Shown here one piece after another: positions 39,101 through 48,900 of a stretch of DNA of 64,000 bases (the stretch's first letter is position 1; every line of letters begins with the position of its first letter). Source of the DNA: Antedon bifida. Taxonomy: Eukaryota > Echinodermata > Crinoidea > Comatulida > Antedonidae. The notes under the pieces were generated by a model. It was not told the origin of the DNA. It was given only the letters and a program-made list of their open reading frames with translations, and did no database searches. The position numbers were made by a program, and so were the translations under genes. The stretch spans positions 32,304,501 through 32,368,500 of the forward strand of contig OY727094.1 in the NCBI GenBank assembly GCA_963402885.1. The letters are read 5' to 3'.

Positions 39101-41804
39101 ATAAATGTATTATTTGTAATGTCCGTAATTTATGTTATCACTTTGTATGTATTTTTTATGATGATTTTCCAAATAAATTCAAATCAAATCACTGCTCATG
39201 CTGTGGGTCCTTGACCTTGGTTTAGTCCTAACGCCACTGATGAAAAGCAAATACAAAATGATAAATAACATGTTAAAAATGTATAAAAAATGAAGAGAGG
39301 TACTAGATGTCAACATATAATTCTTGGTCCTCTTTCCTTTCATTGATTGTTTTTTTTTGCTTCCTTTTGTATTACTATTATGTATTATGGACAGTTTGTC
39401 TGAAACAAAAGTTTTTGAATGATTAATTAGACCATTGATAAAAACAGTTGATTGATGAAAGATGCTGTTCGAACTCATTTACCTTGCAAATTAAAATTAG
39501 AAAGTAAAAATTAGGACATTTTAAATTAAATTCATACATAAATCATTTTTTCTAAAGTTTGCAGAGGCAATTATTGAAGGAGGAGCATTGAATTTACAGG
39601 CCGACTCCAAATCTGTACAACAGTACAGAAAAGAGATTGGTTTGACGATCTTAATGGCATCTGGTAAATATTTTTGGATTTAGCTTGCTATACACAAAAT
39701 GCTACACTATTTTACACTTAAATTAATTCTAAATGGTTCATGCAAATCTTTTAAGGAAAAACAAAATATATCATGCATTATTTATTTACTTATTTAGTAA
39801 TTTCTGTTTTACAACCTTTATTTAGTAATTTCATCATATTTTATTCACTAAGTTAACAAAATGGTGAATATATGCTAAATTTTAAAATTAGATCGCCAGA
39901 ATGCACTGAAATCCCTATTTTGCATTTCATTTTCTTAAAGTGTATGTATCATATGTATGGTTAATTTATTATTAAATTAAAACAAAAAAAGTTGATGAAG
40001 TCATCATTCATTGCATATCAAATTTTAAACAATTAATTTCGACAATCAAACAAACTATGACATTTTCTTGGGCCGAAATAACAAATTTAACATTAACTTT
40101 CTTCTTTAAAATGTTCATATAGGCCCTATTAAAGTAAAAAGTATATACAGGTACTTTGACAGTGCATCATTTTTTTTCAAATGTTTAAAGATGTCATTCA
40201 TAGTAAACAATTATATAATTCGTTGCGGTATGTAATAATCTATCTGCACCAAAGTGGTTACTGCATAGTAAATACACGTAGAAATCTTTCTTTAACTTTC
40301 ATTCAAGGTACCGAGATCGAGCCTCACCTTGGGTAACGAAAATGAAATAAGATTTTTTTTAATTATTGTTTGTTCAATTTTCTTAGTGTATGCATGTAGA
40401 TTATACACATGATTTATAATGAAATCTAGATAGAAAGTAATAAATAGTAGTTATGTGGTTTATGATATTATACGCAGAGGGATCTTTGATCGGATTATGA
40501 TACCGGCTATTGTATTCGCGTTAGCAAGATCCTATCTTCATATATTATAAATAATTAAAGATTCTGACAAAATCAATCAATATATTTTTTAAAATCAATT
40601 ATCTTTATTTAAATCAATGCATATAACCTATAATTTGTGAAAGTAACGAATTAAATCTAGTTTATTATTATTATTATTGTCATCATTCTCATTATTAAAT
40701 GGTTTACCAAATAGCCTTTCTATTAAAGTATAATAATAATAATAATACAAACTTTATTTAATCACGGTAACACAAGGCCGTAAGACATTATACACAAATC
40801 AAATTTAACAATTAAACAAATTAACAACAAGAGTTTATCTTAATTTATACTTAAATTAGAATGAATTAGAATTTTACAATAGATTGTAAAAGCCAAATTT
40901 ACAAAAGAATAAAAATCAAAATGAACAGAGCATAAGTCTATTTTTACTTAAATAATTAAACTTAATACTAAAGATATTAATTAAATTATTAAGAATTTAA
41001 CTAAAAACTGAAAATCTTAATTTACACATCTACATTAATATTAAATTACAGTAAAACAAATTAGAATTTTAAAATTTGTAAAATCCAATAGTATATTTAC
41101 TATAAGGCATGAGGTGGTTTTATCCCTAATGTAGAATACTTTTATACTTGGTTGCTACAGTATTTTAAACTTAGTACTTTGCAAAAAATGTAAATACAGG
41201 TAGAAGAAAAAATATCTACATCTTTAATCATTTTAAAAATTTAATAGCAAAAAAATTACATTTCAGAAAATCTAACACCTTATTGCCGATTTTGTGGGGA
41301 AGAAGACATTCCAATAGGAATATATGAGGATGAATCCAAACCAAATGAATCCGATCCAACACAATGGGTGTGTAATTATAAATAATTATAATACTAATAA
41401 TGAAATTTATATTCATGTTGCTGATTAGTTATACAGTAATTTAACAATTCTTAGAATTGTTAATGTTACTAATCTAAAGAGATCATTTTTGAACAAGATA
41501 TTAATATTAAGTCAAGAGATATAATATATAATTATGTAATATTATGTAATAATATTATATTATAATGATATAATAATTACTGTAATTATTCTTTAATCAT
41601 CAATTCTAAAATAAAATTGAACATTGCTTTTATACTTCTATTTTTTAGATTGCTTGTGACACTTGTATACCTGATAAGTGGTTTCATCAAGATTGTCTGG
41701 AATCATCCAACGTTCCATTCTCAATAAGAAAATTCAGATGCTGCCAACCAAAATTAGGAAACCGAAAACCAAAAAACACAGCAAAAACAACACGACAACT
41801 ATGA
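24168..41804 (+). CDS. domesticated Ginger/gypsy-type integrase with acidic repeats, Ulp1-like protease and PHD finger
   Basis: Seventeen exons (24168-24285, 24610-24794, 25049-25117, 25619-25843, 26167-26270, 26772-26956, 27247-29247, 31056-31094, 32914-33032, 33203-33244, 34801-34881, 35184-35249, 37208-37296, 38750-38873, 39558-39663, 41267-41367, 41649-41804) join in phase with GT-AG borders to 1269 codons. Residues 41-108: integrase zinc-binding domain (His69, His75, Cys105, Cys108; RFYWPG). About 125-290: DDE core with Asp135 (AIDVMGP) and Glu226 (AYHPQ block). The middle Asp is replaced by Leu191, exactly 35 before Glu226. About 298-953: 82 acidic octapeptides. About 1000-1185: Ulp1/C48 fold with His1074 (SHW), Gln1137 and Cys1143 (SCG); the usual Asp is Asn1091. 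1191-1250: PHD finger ending Cys-Cys rather than CxxC. Ginger1 transposons and the vertebrate GIN1 gene are the closest relatives I know. Intact frame with a dead integrase site suggests a host gene. The exon-2 acceptor is the weakest joint. Confidence 0.8.
27252..29219 (+). repeat. 82 x 24-bp coding minisatellite in exon 7
   Basis: 1968 bp divide exactly into 82 units of GATGAAGAGGAAGAAACAGC plus TGGT, with no length change. In the spliced frame each unit encodes Asp-Glu-Glu-Glu-Glu-Thr-Ala-Gly, with Lys for Glu at positions 2-3 and Gln at position 5 as the common variants. Variant units recur in runs, which suggests expansion by unequal exchange. At least one other plus-strand frame and one minus-strand frame also lack stops; these are shadows of the repeat. 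Confidence 0.95.
29427..29724. mobile_element. TIR MITE, copy 1 (intron 7)
   Basis: Starts TTAAAGATATATG and ends ACAATACATCTTTAA. The interior (GAATATGCCATTTTAAT, CACATAATAGTTATTCACTT, AACTTTATTAAAACTGT) matches 48032-48337, the second copy, in the same orientation. Confidence 0.7.
30038..30964. mobile_element. 927-bp TIR element with TAA duplication (PIF/Harbinger-like)
   Basis: Left end CGCCCGTATTCTTAA, right end TTAAGAATACAGGCG, one mismatch in 15, flanked by TAA at 30035-30037 and 30965-30967. Subterminal inverted blocks CGTAGTCGTAGTTCGAC and CAAACTACGACTAAAG follow. No transposase; non-autonomous. Lies in intron 7 of the integrase-like gene. Confidence 0.65.
31284..32600 (+). mobile_element. 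hairpin-ended element (CTAGA family), intron 8
   Basis: The 5' end is ACTAGATTTAATTCGTCAC, then GACGAATT, then the terminal repeat ATAGGTTATATGCAT. The 3' end is a hairpin, GGTTATATGCATGATAATGC closing with ATATAACC (about 32572-32599), whose arm is the inverse of the 5' repeat. The same architecture, with other arm sequences, appears in the 55774-64000 array. It contains a tRNA-like segment and, at 32150-32530, the inverted core of the 20651-21404 element. An inverted truncated copy sits at 39830-40668. Confidence 0.65.
31638..31706 (-). other. tRNA-like segment inside the element
   Basis: On the minus strand ATGGCTCGGTGGTCTGTGC (A-box-like) is followed by CCAAGATCGAGTCTCACC (B-box-like). 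This could be a SINE-type polymerase III promoter rather than a real tRNA. Confidence 0.4.
33245..34800. other. intron 10, nothing recognised
   Basis: 1.56 kb of AT-rich sequence between two short Ulp1-domain exons. I see no clear transposon ends and no additional exon. Confidence 0.4.
35829..35934. mobile_element. minimal 106-bp GTCGCG/GGTC element
   Basis: Hairpin AGTCGCGTGGACGCGACT, TATAGTTCACTATGTC, a single (GGTC)n tract, GGTATCACTATGCG and AGCACGCGACT. It equals the two ends of the 20651-21404 element joined across their GGTC tracts. Confidence 0.7.
36128..36216 (+). other. tRNA-Leu/Ser-like pseudogene
   Basis: CTGGTCGAGCGGTTAAGC resembles the A box of class II tRNAs. GCCGAAAATCGGC could be a long variable arm, and GGTTCAAGACACTCC a damaged B box. 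No closed acceptor stem was found, so it is probably a SINE head or relic. Confidence 0.45.
37399..38407 (-). mobile_element. hairpin-ended element (CTAGA family), reverse copy in intron 13
   Basis: Read on the minus strand it starts ACTAGATTTGAACTC, GACGAGTT, AGGTTTTCCGCC and ends with the hairpin CCTGCAACTTCGTTGCGG plus ATAACC. The body shares AGGTGAAAATAACGGGAC, GCCATATGATGACGTCA and TTGCAAGTTTTAGAGA with the units at 55774-64000. About 1 kb, shorter than the array units. Confidence 0.7.
38475..38540. mobile_element. diverged GTCGCG/GGTC element fragment
   Basis: AGTCACGTGCAACACGACT, CTCACTATGTCGGTCGG and GGTCGGTTGGTAAACACT correspond to the start of the 35829 copy. The right end is lost. 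Confidence 0.55.
38985..39190 (+). mobile_element. possible LINE 3' end, intron 14
   Basis: GGGCTATCCTGG, a T-rich 3' region and the tail CCAAATAAATTCAAATCAA resemble the end of a CR1-like non-LTR retrotransposon. No coding part is attached. Confidence 0.35.
39715..39775 (+). pseudogene. relic copy of exon 11 within intron 15
   Basis: TTCTAAATGGTTCATGCAAA, CTTTTAAGGAAAAAC and AAAATATATCATGCATT parallel the end of exon 11 and its donor region (about 34843-34905: TTTTAAATGGTTCATATAAA, AAGGTAAGAAAAAC, AAAATATGCATT). The donor is lost (GGTAAG is GGAAAA), so it is not spliced. The homology resumes after the inserted element at about 40665-40735. Confidence 0.5.
39830..40668 (-). mobile_element. 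inverted truncated copy of the 31284-32600 element, intron 15
   Basis: The right end, read on the minus strand, is ACTAGATTTAATTCGTTAC then ATAGGTTATATGCATTG, the family 5' end. The interior matches 31310-32160 in reverse order (GATCTTTGATCGGATTATGA, AAGGTACCGAGATCGAGCCT, CACCAAAGTGGTTACTGCAT). The GTGCTCGTA core and the 3' hairpin are missing. Confidence 0.75.
40737..41090 (-). mobile_element. retrotransposon 3' UTR fragment, intron 15
   Basis: On the minus strand the segment ends TTACGGCCTTGTGTTACCG then TGATTAAATAAAGTTTGTA and a (TTA)n tail, typical of a LINE 3' end inserted at an ATA/TTA microsatellite. It splits a duplicated intron segment whose intact version is near 34930-35050. Confidence 0.5.
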
Positions 41805-41814
41805 GCTGGTAAAA

Positions 41815-43222
41815 TTAAATAATAAAATAACGAAATGCAAATGTTGCAATATTACCTTTTAATTGTCTCAAGAATCTTTGTAAATGTCCTTCTCTCGTGA
41901 TCGTGGGATCATTGTGAATTAAACGAAATTTAGTCGAGTCCTTTAGAATATCCAACATATCATTAACGTAATCATCACGATTTAGAATAACAACCCCATT
42001 TCCTTTGTCAGGCTTTATGATGATAATATCTTGCAATATTTTGCATCTCTTTAGATCCGTGCATGTTGGACAAACGATGAGACATATTGGTGCGCTACAG
42101 TAGGTGTGAGATGTCTGATTTCAACCTACCCAAAAAGATAGGGTCAGTTATATGATTGAGCATATTACGATGTATCATTTTAAAGCATGTGTAAATATTA
42201 GATTTGCAAATCTTAGGTGGTACAATGGAATGTGTGAGACCAAATTTTAAAACGCCCTCCTGCTCTTCATTGAGATGAAAAGACGACAGATTAATTAAAA
42301 CAAGTACGTACCATATTTCTAGTGAGATTACACATCTTCTTTAAATGCGTCAAAACTACCTTATCTTCCTCTCGGTTTACATTGCGTCGTATAGCCTTAG
42401 TGAGAAAGTAAAAGTCCAGCGAATTTAAAATGGACTTGACATCAGCTTCGTTCGTTGTTTAGCTTACGCAGTTTCTTAGATCGTTTGTTAATGGCCGTTC
42501 GTAATGGCCGTTCGTAATAACCGTTTTCTAATTGCACCAACATTGTGATAGCCGACTCCGGGTAGATCAAAGCAAATAAATTTCGGGAACACGTTGAACC
42601 CTGAACAATTTTTTCAGAAAGTTCACATCAAGCAACGCTTTCCTACTCTTGATAGACAACTTCTCAGCTTTCCGTAGATAACTTATTAGTAGTTGGCCTC
42701 TGTATTTGTTAGATAAATCATGAATGATTCCACCGAACTTTCGATTTAAAATAACTATAATGAGGCATTTAATGAATAGGCAAACTGCCTTAAAATGTGA
42801 CATGTTTCGAGAAACTATTCTCATCATCAGAACAGAAAACAACGTATGTAAATGAGGAAGTAATTCGCATGATAAAACAACAAGGAACGTAGGCAACAAA
42901 CAATCATATTATGGCAAGCGTGACGCGGGCTGTGACGCCTAAGTTATAGATTAATTGTTTGTTCTAAGGAAGGTTTACTCCACGTGATGTGGAGGGCTTT
43001 CTTAAGTTTGAAAGCGGAATCTGCAGAATCCAGAACGGTGAAGCATTCCGCATTAGCTAGGGCCTTACACCGTTCTGAATCCTGCAGATGTTGAAAAATG
43101 TGAGAAGCCTTGTCCCTGAAATGTTCATGCACCCGCATTGATAACCGTCTATTGGTTTCACCAACATACATGGAATTACATCTCATACATTTTTTTTTTC
43201 ATACATTAAATTTATATACAAC
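41815..43222 (-). mobile_element. Penelope-like retroelement, broken head-to-tail joint
   Basis: On the minus strand, 43222-42944 encodes the C-terminal GIY-YIG endonuclease of a Penelope-like element (YVGETNRRLS, a VHEHFRDKASH stretch, the final Leu-rich tail and stop). Then, after about 50 bases, come sequences of the N-terminal region (42899-42300) and the start of the reverse transcriptase (LNEEQEGVLKFGL, then DKGNGVVILN near 41960-42010). Endonuclease before polymerase means the 3' end of one copy is joined to the 5' part of the next, as in Penelope partial tandems. Frameshifts and in-frame stops make it dead. It begins only 11 bp after the stop of the integrase-like gene. Confidence 0.75.
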
Positions 43223-43249
43223 ATGAGAGCGGAACATATCGGGGACAGG

Positions 43250-45850
43250 GTCCTTAGGACCCTGTAACAGAATATCCCCTCTCTGTTTTAATAAGTTCTG
43301 AATCGATATTCATCATTATCGATCAATTCTCAACACTATGTCAAAATATCAATAAAAATTCATTTGGTTAAATATCAGAATATCATACAAACTGGAGGGG
43401 GTTCGTTTTCACGGCATCTTTCAAGTTCAACCCCCTGTGACAGAATATTTCCTCTGCTTTAATAAGTTCTGAATCAATATTCATCATTATTTTTTTCATA
43501 ATCGATCAGTTCTCAACACTATGTCAAAATATCAATAAAATAAAATGTTGTTAAATATCAGAATATCATTGGAGGGGGTACGTTTTCACAGCATCTATAA
43601 AGTTCAACCCCCTGTAACAGAATATCCCCCTCTACTCTGTATTAATAAGTTCTGAATCAATATTCATCATTATTTTTTCATAATCGATCAGTTCTCAACA
43701 CTATGTCAAAATATCAATAAAATAAAATGTTGTTAAATATCAGAATATCATTGGAGGGGGTACGTTTTCACAGCATCTATAAAGTTCAACCCCCTGTAAC
43801 AGAATATCCCCCTCTGTTTTAATAAGTTCTGAATCGATATTCATCATTATTTTTTTCATAATCGATCATTTCTCAACACTATGTCAAAATAGCAATAAAA
43901 ATTAATTTGGTTAAATACCAGAATATCATAAAAATTGGAGGGGGTTTGTTTTCACGGCATCTATCAAATTCAACCCCTGTAACAGAATATCCCCCTCTGT
44001 TTTAGTAAGTTCTGAATCGATATTCATCATTATTTTTTTCATAATCGATCAGTTCTCAACACTATGTCAAAATATCAATAAAAATTAATTTGGTTAAATA
44101 TCAGAATATCATAAAAATTGGAGGGGTTCGTTTTCATGGCATCTATCAAGTTCAACCCCTGTGACAGAATACCTTTATATCTCATTTACGTACGATTTAA
44201 TATTTATATCTCTATCTTTTTAAAAAAAATATATTGGTAGTGAAGGGAAAAAATAACGTTGAACTGACCCGGCGTTTCTCGAGCACTCTCCTATCGAATC
44301 ATTATACAGTATTGCATTAATAATTTACGTACGGTATTGCCGAATCTTTATATCTCATTTACATCTATCGCATCTTTATACAGTATTGCATTATTAATTT
44401 ACGTTTTACTAATCGATCAGTTCTCAACACTATGTCAAAAAATCAATACAAATGAATTTGGTTAAATATCAGAATATCATAAAAATTAGAGGGGGTTTGT
44501 TTTCACGGCATCTATAAAGTTCAACACCCTGTAACAGAATATCCCCCCTCTGTTTAATAAGTTCTGAATCGATAGTCATCATTATTTGTTTTCATAATCG
44601 ATCAGTTCTCAACACTGTGTCAAAATATCAATAAAATAAAATTTGGTTAAATATCAGAATATCATAAAAATTTGACGGGGTTCGTTTTCACGGCACCAAA
44701 AAGTTCAGCGCCCTGTAACAAAATAACCCCCCTCTGTTTTAATAAGTTCTAAATCGATGTTCATTATTTTTTCATAATCGATGAATTCTCAACACTATGT
44801 CAAAATATCAATAAAATTAAATTTGGCTAAATATCAGAATATCATAAAAAATTTGACGGGGTTCGTTTTCAAGGCATCTTTCAAGTTCAACCCATTGTAA
44901 CAGAATATCCCCCTCTGTTTTAATAAGTTCTGAATCGAAATTCATCATTATTTTTTCATAATCAATCAATTGTCAACACTATGTCAAAATATCAATAAAA
45001 ATTAATTTGGTTAAATATCAGAATATCATACAAACTGGAGGGGGTTCGTTTTCACGGCATCTTTCAAGTTCAACCCATTGTAACAGAATATCCCATCTCT
45101 GTTTTAATAAGTTCTGAATCGATATTCATCATCATTTTTTCATAATCGATCAATTCTCAACATTATGTCAAAATATCAATAAAAATAAATTTGGTTAAAT
45201 ATCAGAATATCATAAAAATTGGAGGGGGTCGTTTTCACGGCATCTTTCAAGTTCAACCCCCTGTAACAAAATATCCCCCCTCTGTTTTAATAAGTTCTAA
45301 ATCGATGTTCATCATTATTTTTTTTATAATCGATCAATTCTCAACATTATGTCAAAATATCAATAAAAATAAATTTGGTTAAATATCAGAATATCATAAA
45401 AATTGGAGGGGGTACGTTTTCACGGCATCTATCAAGTTCAACCCCTGTAACAGAATATCCCCCTCTGTTTTAGTAAGTTCTGAATCGATATTCATCATTA
45501 TTTTTTCACAATCAACCAATTCTCAACACTATGTCAAAATATCAATAAAACTGAATTTGGTTAAATATCAGAATATCATACAATCTGGAGGGATTTCGTT
45601 TTCACGGCATCTATCAAGTTCAACCCCCTGTAACAGAATATCCTCCCTCTGTTTTAATAAGTTCTGAATCGATATTCATCATTATTTTTTTCATAATCGA
45701 TCAGTTCTCGACACTATGTCAAAATATCAATAAAAATTAATTTGGTTAAATATCAGAATATCATAAAAATTGGAGGGGTTCGTTTTCATGGCATCTATCA
45801 AGTTCAACCCCTGTGACAGAAAACTCCCTCTGTTTTATAAGTTCTCAACA
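43250..45850. repeat. 170-185-bp satellite, about 14 monomers
   Basis: Monomers contain TTTTAATAAGTTCTGAATCG, ATATTCATCATTATTTTTTC, ATAATCGATCAGTTCTCAAC, ACTATGTCAAAATATCAAT, GGTTAAATATCAGAATATCA, GGAGGGGGTTCGTTTTCAC and AAGTTCAACCCCCTGTAACAG. Spacing measured at AAGTTCTGAAT is 171-183 bp. The array is broken at 44168-44410 by unrelated repeat sequence. Two reverse copies lie at 12606-12930. Confidence 0.9.
44168..44410 (-). repeat. inverted fragment of the 16564-17290 minisatellite locus inside the satellite
   Basis: GTTTCTCGAGCACTCTCC then TATCGAATCATTATACAG, followed by TTTACGTACGGTATTGCC, is the reverse complement of the right border of the 76-bp minisatellite (about 17100-17260), including its non-repeat flank. 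Confidence 0.8.
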
Positions 45851-45976
45851 CTCATGTCGTCGTCATTGCGCCGCGCCTCCGATGATCCTCTTTTTCTTTG
45901 GGTCAAAGGTTAACCACCAGTTCAAAATTCCCCGACAAAAACAAAAAGGAGAGTTTAACAAAAAAACTTAATAAAC

Positions 45977-48900
45977 ATGGAAACAGAAGTAAGAAACATA
46001 TTTGTTTAAATATACGTTTACAAATAAAAAACTGAACGTCTAATTTAGGTAGGCATAAGAAGCTATTATCAGGCCTCTGTGAGTAATATAATATAAGTAA
46101 AGTAGTAGGCCTATACTAGCATTAGTAGGCCTAGGCTAGGCCTACTTCTACTAGTAGCTAGCTAGGCCTAGCCTCTAGTAGGGATAACGATGCAAAATTA
46201 AAAGTTGTTATTTTTCAACCAATTTAAACATTATCTGTTAGTATTTTGTTTCAATATTCCAATAAAGAAAGAATTACGAAAATCTGACTTGTAGTTTTCG
46301 AAATATAGGGTCTAAAACATCGCCGAAAATGATCGTTTTTGGCCACGAACGTTGTAAACAAATTGCGCCCTCAGTCGATAATTGTATGAACTACGCCGTT
46401 TTTCGCTAAAATAATTACATATAATTACGTTTTATAGTAATTTATTTTATTTATCAACATGTTATATGTTATATAAAATATGTTATTAAATGTTTATAAA
46501 ATATATAAAGTTGTTTATTTAACGGAATTCCTACAAATTCCTTGCTCTAAATTTGTGTAGTAACGATCAGTACAGAGAGACCATGTGACATCGCGGTACA
46601 CGCGAGAGAAAACATTCCGCTGTGGGTGATTCGCGTCCACCAATCAAATAGCCAGAATCCAAAATCATTCAACCGTGAGCTCTGCCGATCGCGGGAAATC
46701 TTAGTTTTGATTGGCTTATGATGACATCATATCACAAAATGAAGGTTTTGTAGTTGAGCCTCGCGTAATTTTCACAATTTTATTTCAAAAATGAAATAAA
46801 TTGACCTTCTTTATGGTATGTGTGATTTTTCTCTAAAAGATTTGAATAATAAAGGCTTCATATCGAGAAAAAACCGTTTTTTTGGCACTTATAATAAATA
46901 TTTCTCAGAGAAAAAAGCACATGGCATGTAGAACTATATTATCTTGGCGTAGGAAGACAAACAAATCCCAGGTCATGAGAGGCTCAACTACAAAAACAAG
47001 GTTGAATAGGGTAAGGTCACTGGACCGTTCGAAGGTTTTTGAGTAAACAATCTACCGCGTATGGTCGTACGCGCTAGACAGTACGATATTTTAACCACAT
47101 TTTTTACATGTTTGGTTGGATGTAATGAAAATAAAAAATAGTTGATCTGATGGAATGATATGTAAATAAATAAATACTCAAAAGAATTATGTTTACAGTT
47201 CAATTATTTTCAGAATAATACTACATAAAAATGTGTTTAGCAATGGACAAATAATCGCGTCAATGACATAGCGCGCATGGTAACGTACGCGGAGTTGAAT
47301 CGTGGCAATAACAATGGAGTCAACTCTCGGTAACCCTACCTCTAGCCTATATGATGGAGGTAAATAGCCTGCTGCTGGCCTAAACACCACTCCGATCCTC
47401 TGTGGGGTGTCTGGATAGGCCTAGATTAGTAGTAGAGACTAGCTAGAGGGGCTAGTTACAGTAGGTAGGCACTGTGACTAGGGCCTAGCCTAGCTAGGGC
47501 ATAATCTTTATAGTTTAGCAGTAGTAGTAGTTCCAGCTTAGCTAGCCTAGCCTAGGCCTACTATTTATTAATTGCTAATATTCAATAATGTTTCTCTTGC
47601 CGGATCAGATCCCCTAGGCCTACCCAAATTTATGCATTTTTGTGATTGTTGTATCACTATCAGATATAGGCCTAGGCCTATAAGGATATTTTGATTATGA
47701 AATTCAATAAATAAATTATTTTTATCTTATTATCAGGTTGAGAATCAGAAATCGAAAGGAAAGAAAAAAGCTACCAGAAAACGACAGCCGATAAATTTGA
47801 AAGCTGCACCAGTTTGTTGTGATCTTTACTCTGTGAAAAACTTTGACATCCATTCACAGAAGTTGAAAGATGTTGTCACACTATCAGTATCAGGTTAATA
47901 TATTACAAAACAATCCCTATTAAGGAGACACCGTTGAGACCAAACAAAGTGTCCCTATAATAGAAGACTTAAGTGTCACTTAAATAGGCGTTGATCATTG
48001 TGCTATAAACATATTTTCCCCCTCATTTGTTTAAAGGTGTATTGTCCACTAAATAAATAATTAATAAACATTTTTCTGTTGAATATGCCATTTTAATGTC
48101 ACATAATAGTTATCCACTTTGAACAAAAATTAGATCTAAACAAAATTTTATTTACCTGAAAAAACTGTAATTTAAAGCAAAAAATAGTCAAATTGGCAGC
48201 CAGCCAATGGATTTTTGGTGAAAACATTATTTTTTTCAGGTTTTTTTTTCTACGGAAGTGATTAACTTTATTAAAACTATAAAGTCTGATTTTATTAATC
48301 TTCATTTTTCAGGTTTTTGGGGGACAATATATCTTTAATGAGCCGTTCTTACAAGGAATGCAATTAAGAATATTTTACCGTATTATTGTAGAAAGTATTA
48401 AAAAAAATGAATTGGTTATTAGTTATGAATTTCAACATATAAAGATGTACATAGGAGCTTAATGTAAATATGTCCATATTTTGTGTACAGATATTTAATA
48501 CTAATCAATCATTGATACTTCTTGCAGATGAAGAGATTGAAGTAGTAAACACAAACACAAGGAGATCAACTAGAGAACAGTGTGCTAGAGTAAAGTCGCC
48601 AAGCACACCTCCTGATAGAGATATTCTGATGGTTGAGTCAGATGAGGAATTAAACAAGTAGGTCCTCCTCCACCTTCCATAGCATATTCAAGTTTAGAGG
48701 TGGTATTCAGGGGTTTTATCATCATATGGATGTGTTGTGCCAGCCATTTTTCCTTTGAAATTCATCATTGTGGACCAGAGCTTTCAAATTGCAAAGACCT
48801 ACTGTAGAAAGTTATGTCATGTCAATTCACTGTGTGCGTAATTCCTCAATACAGTTTTGGCAGATCTTAGGTTCAGGTCAACAACCAATGACACAATAAG

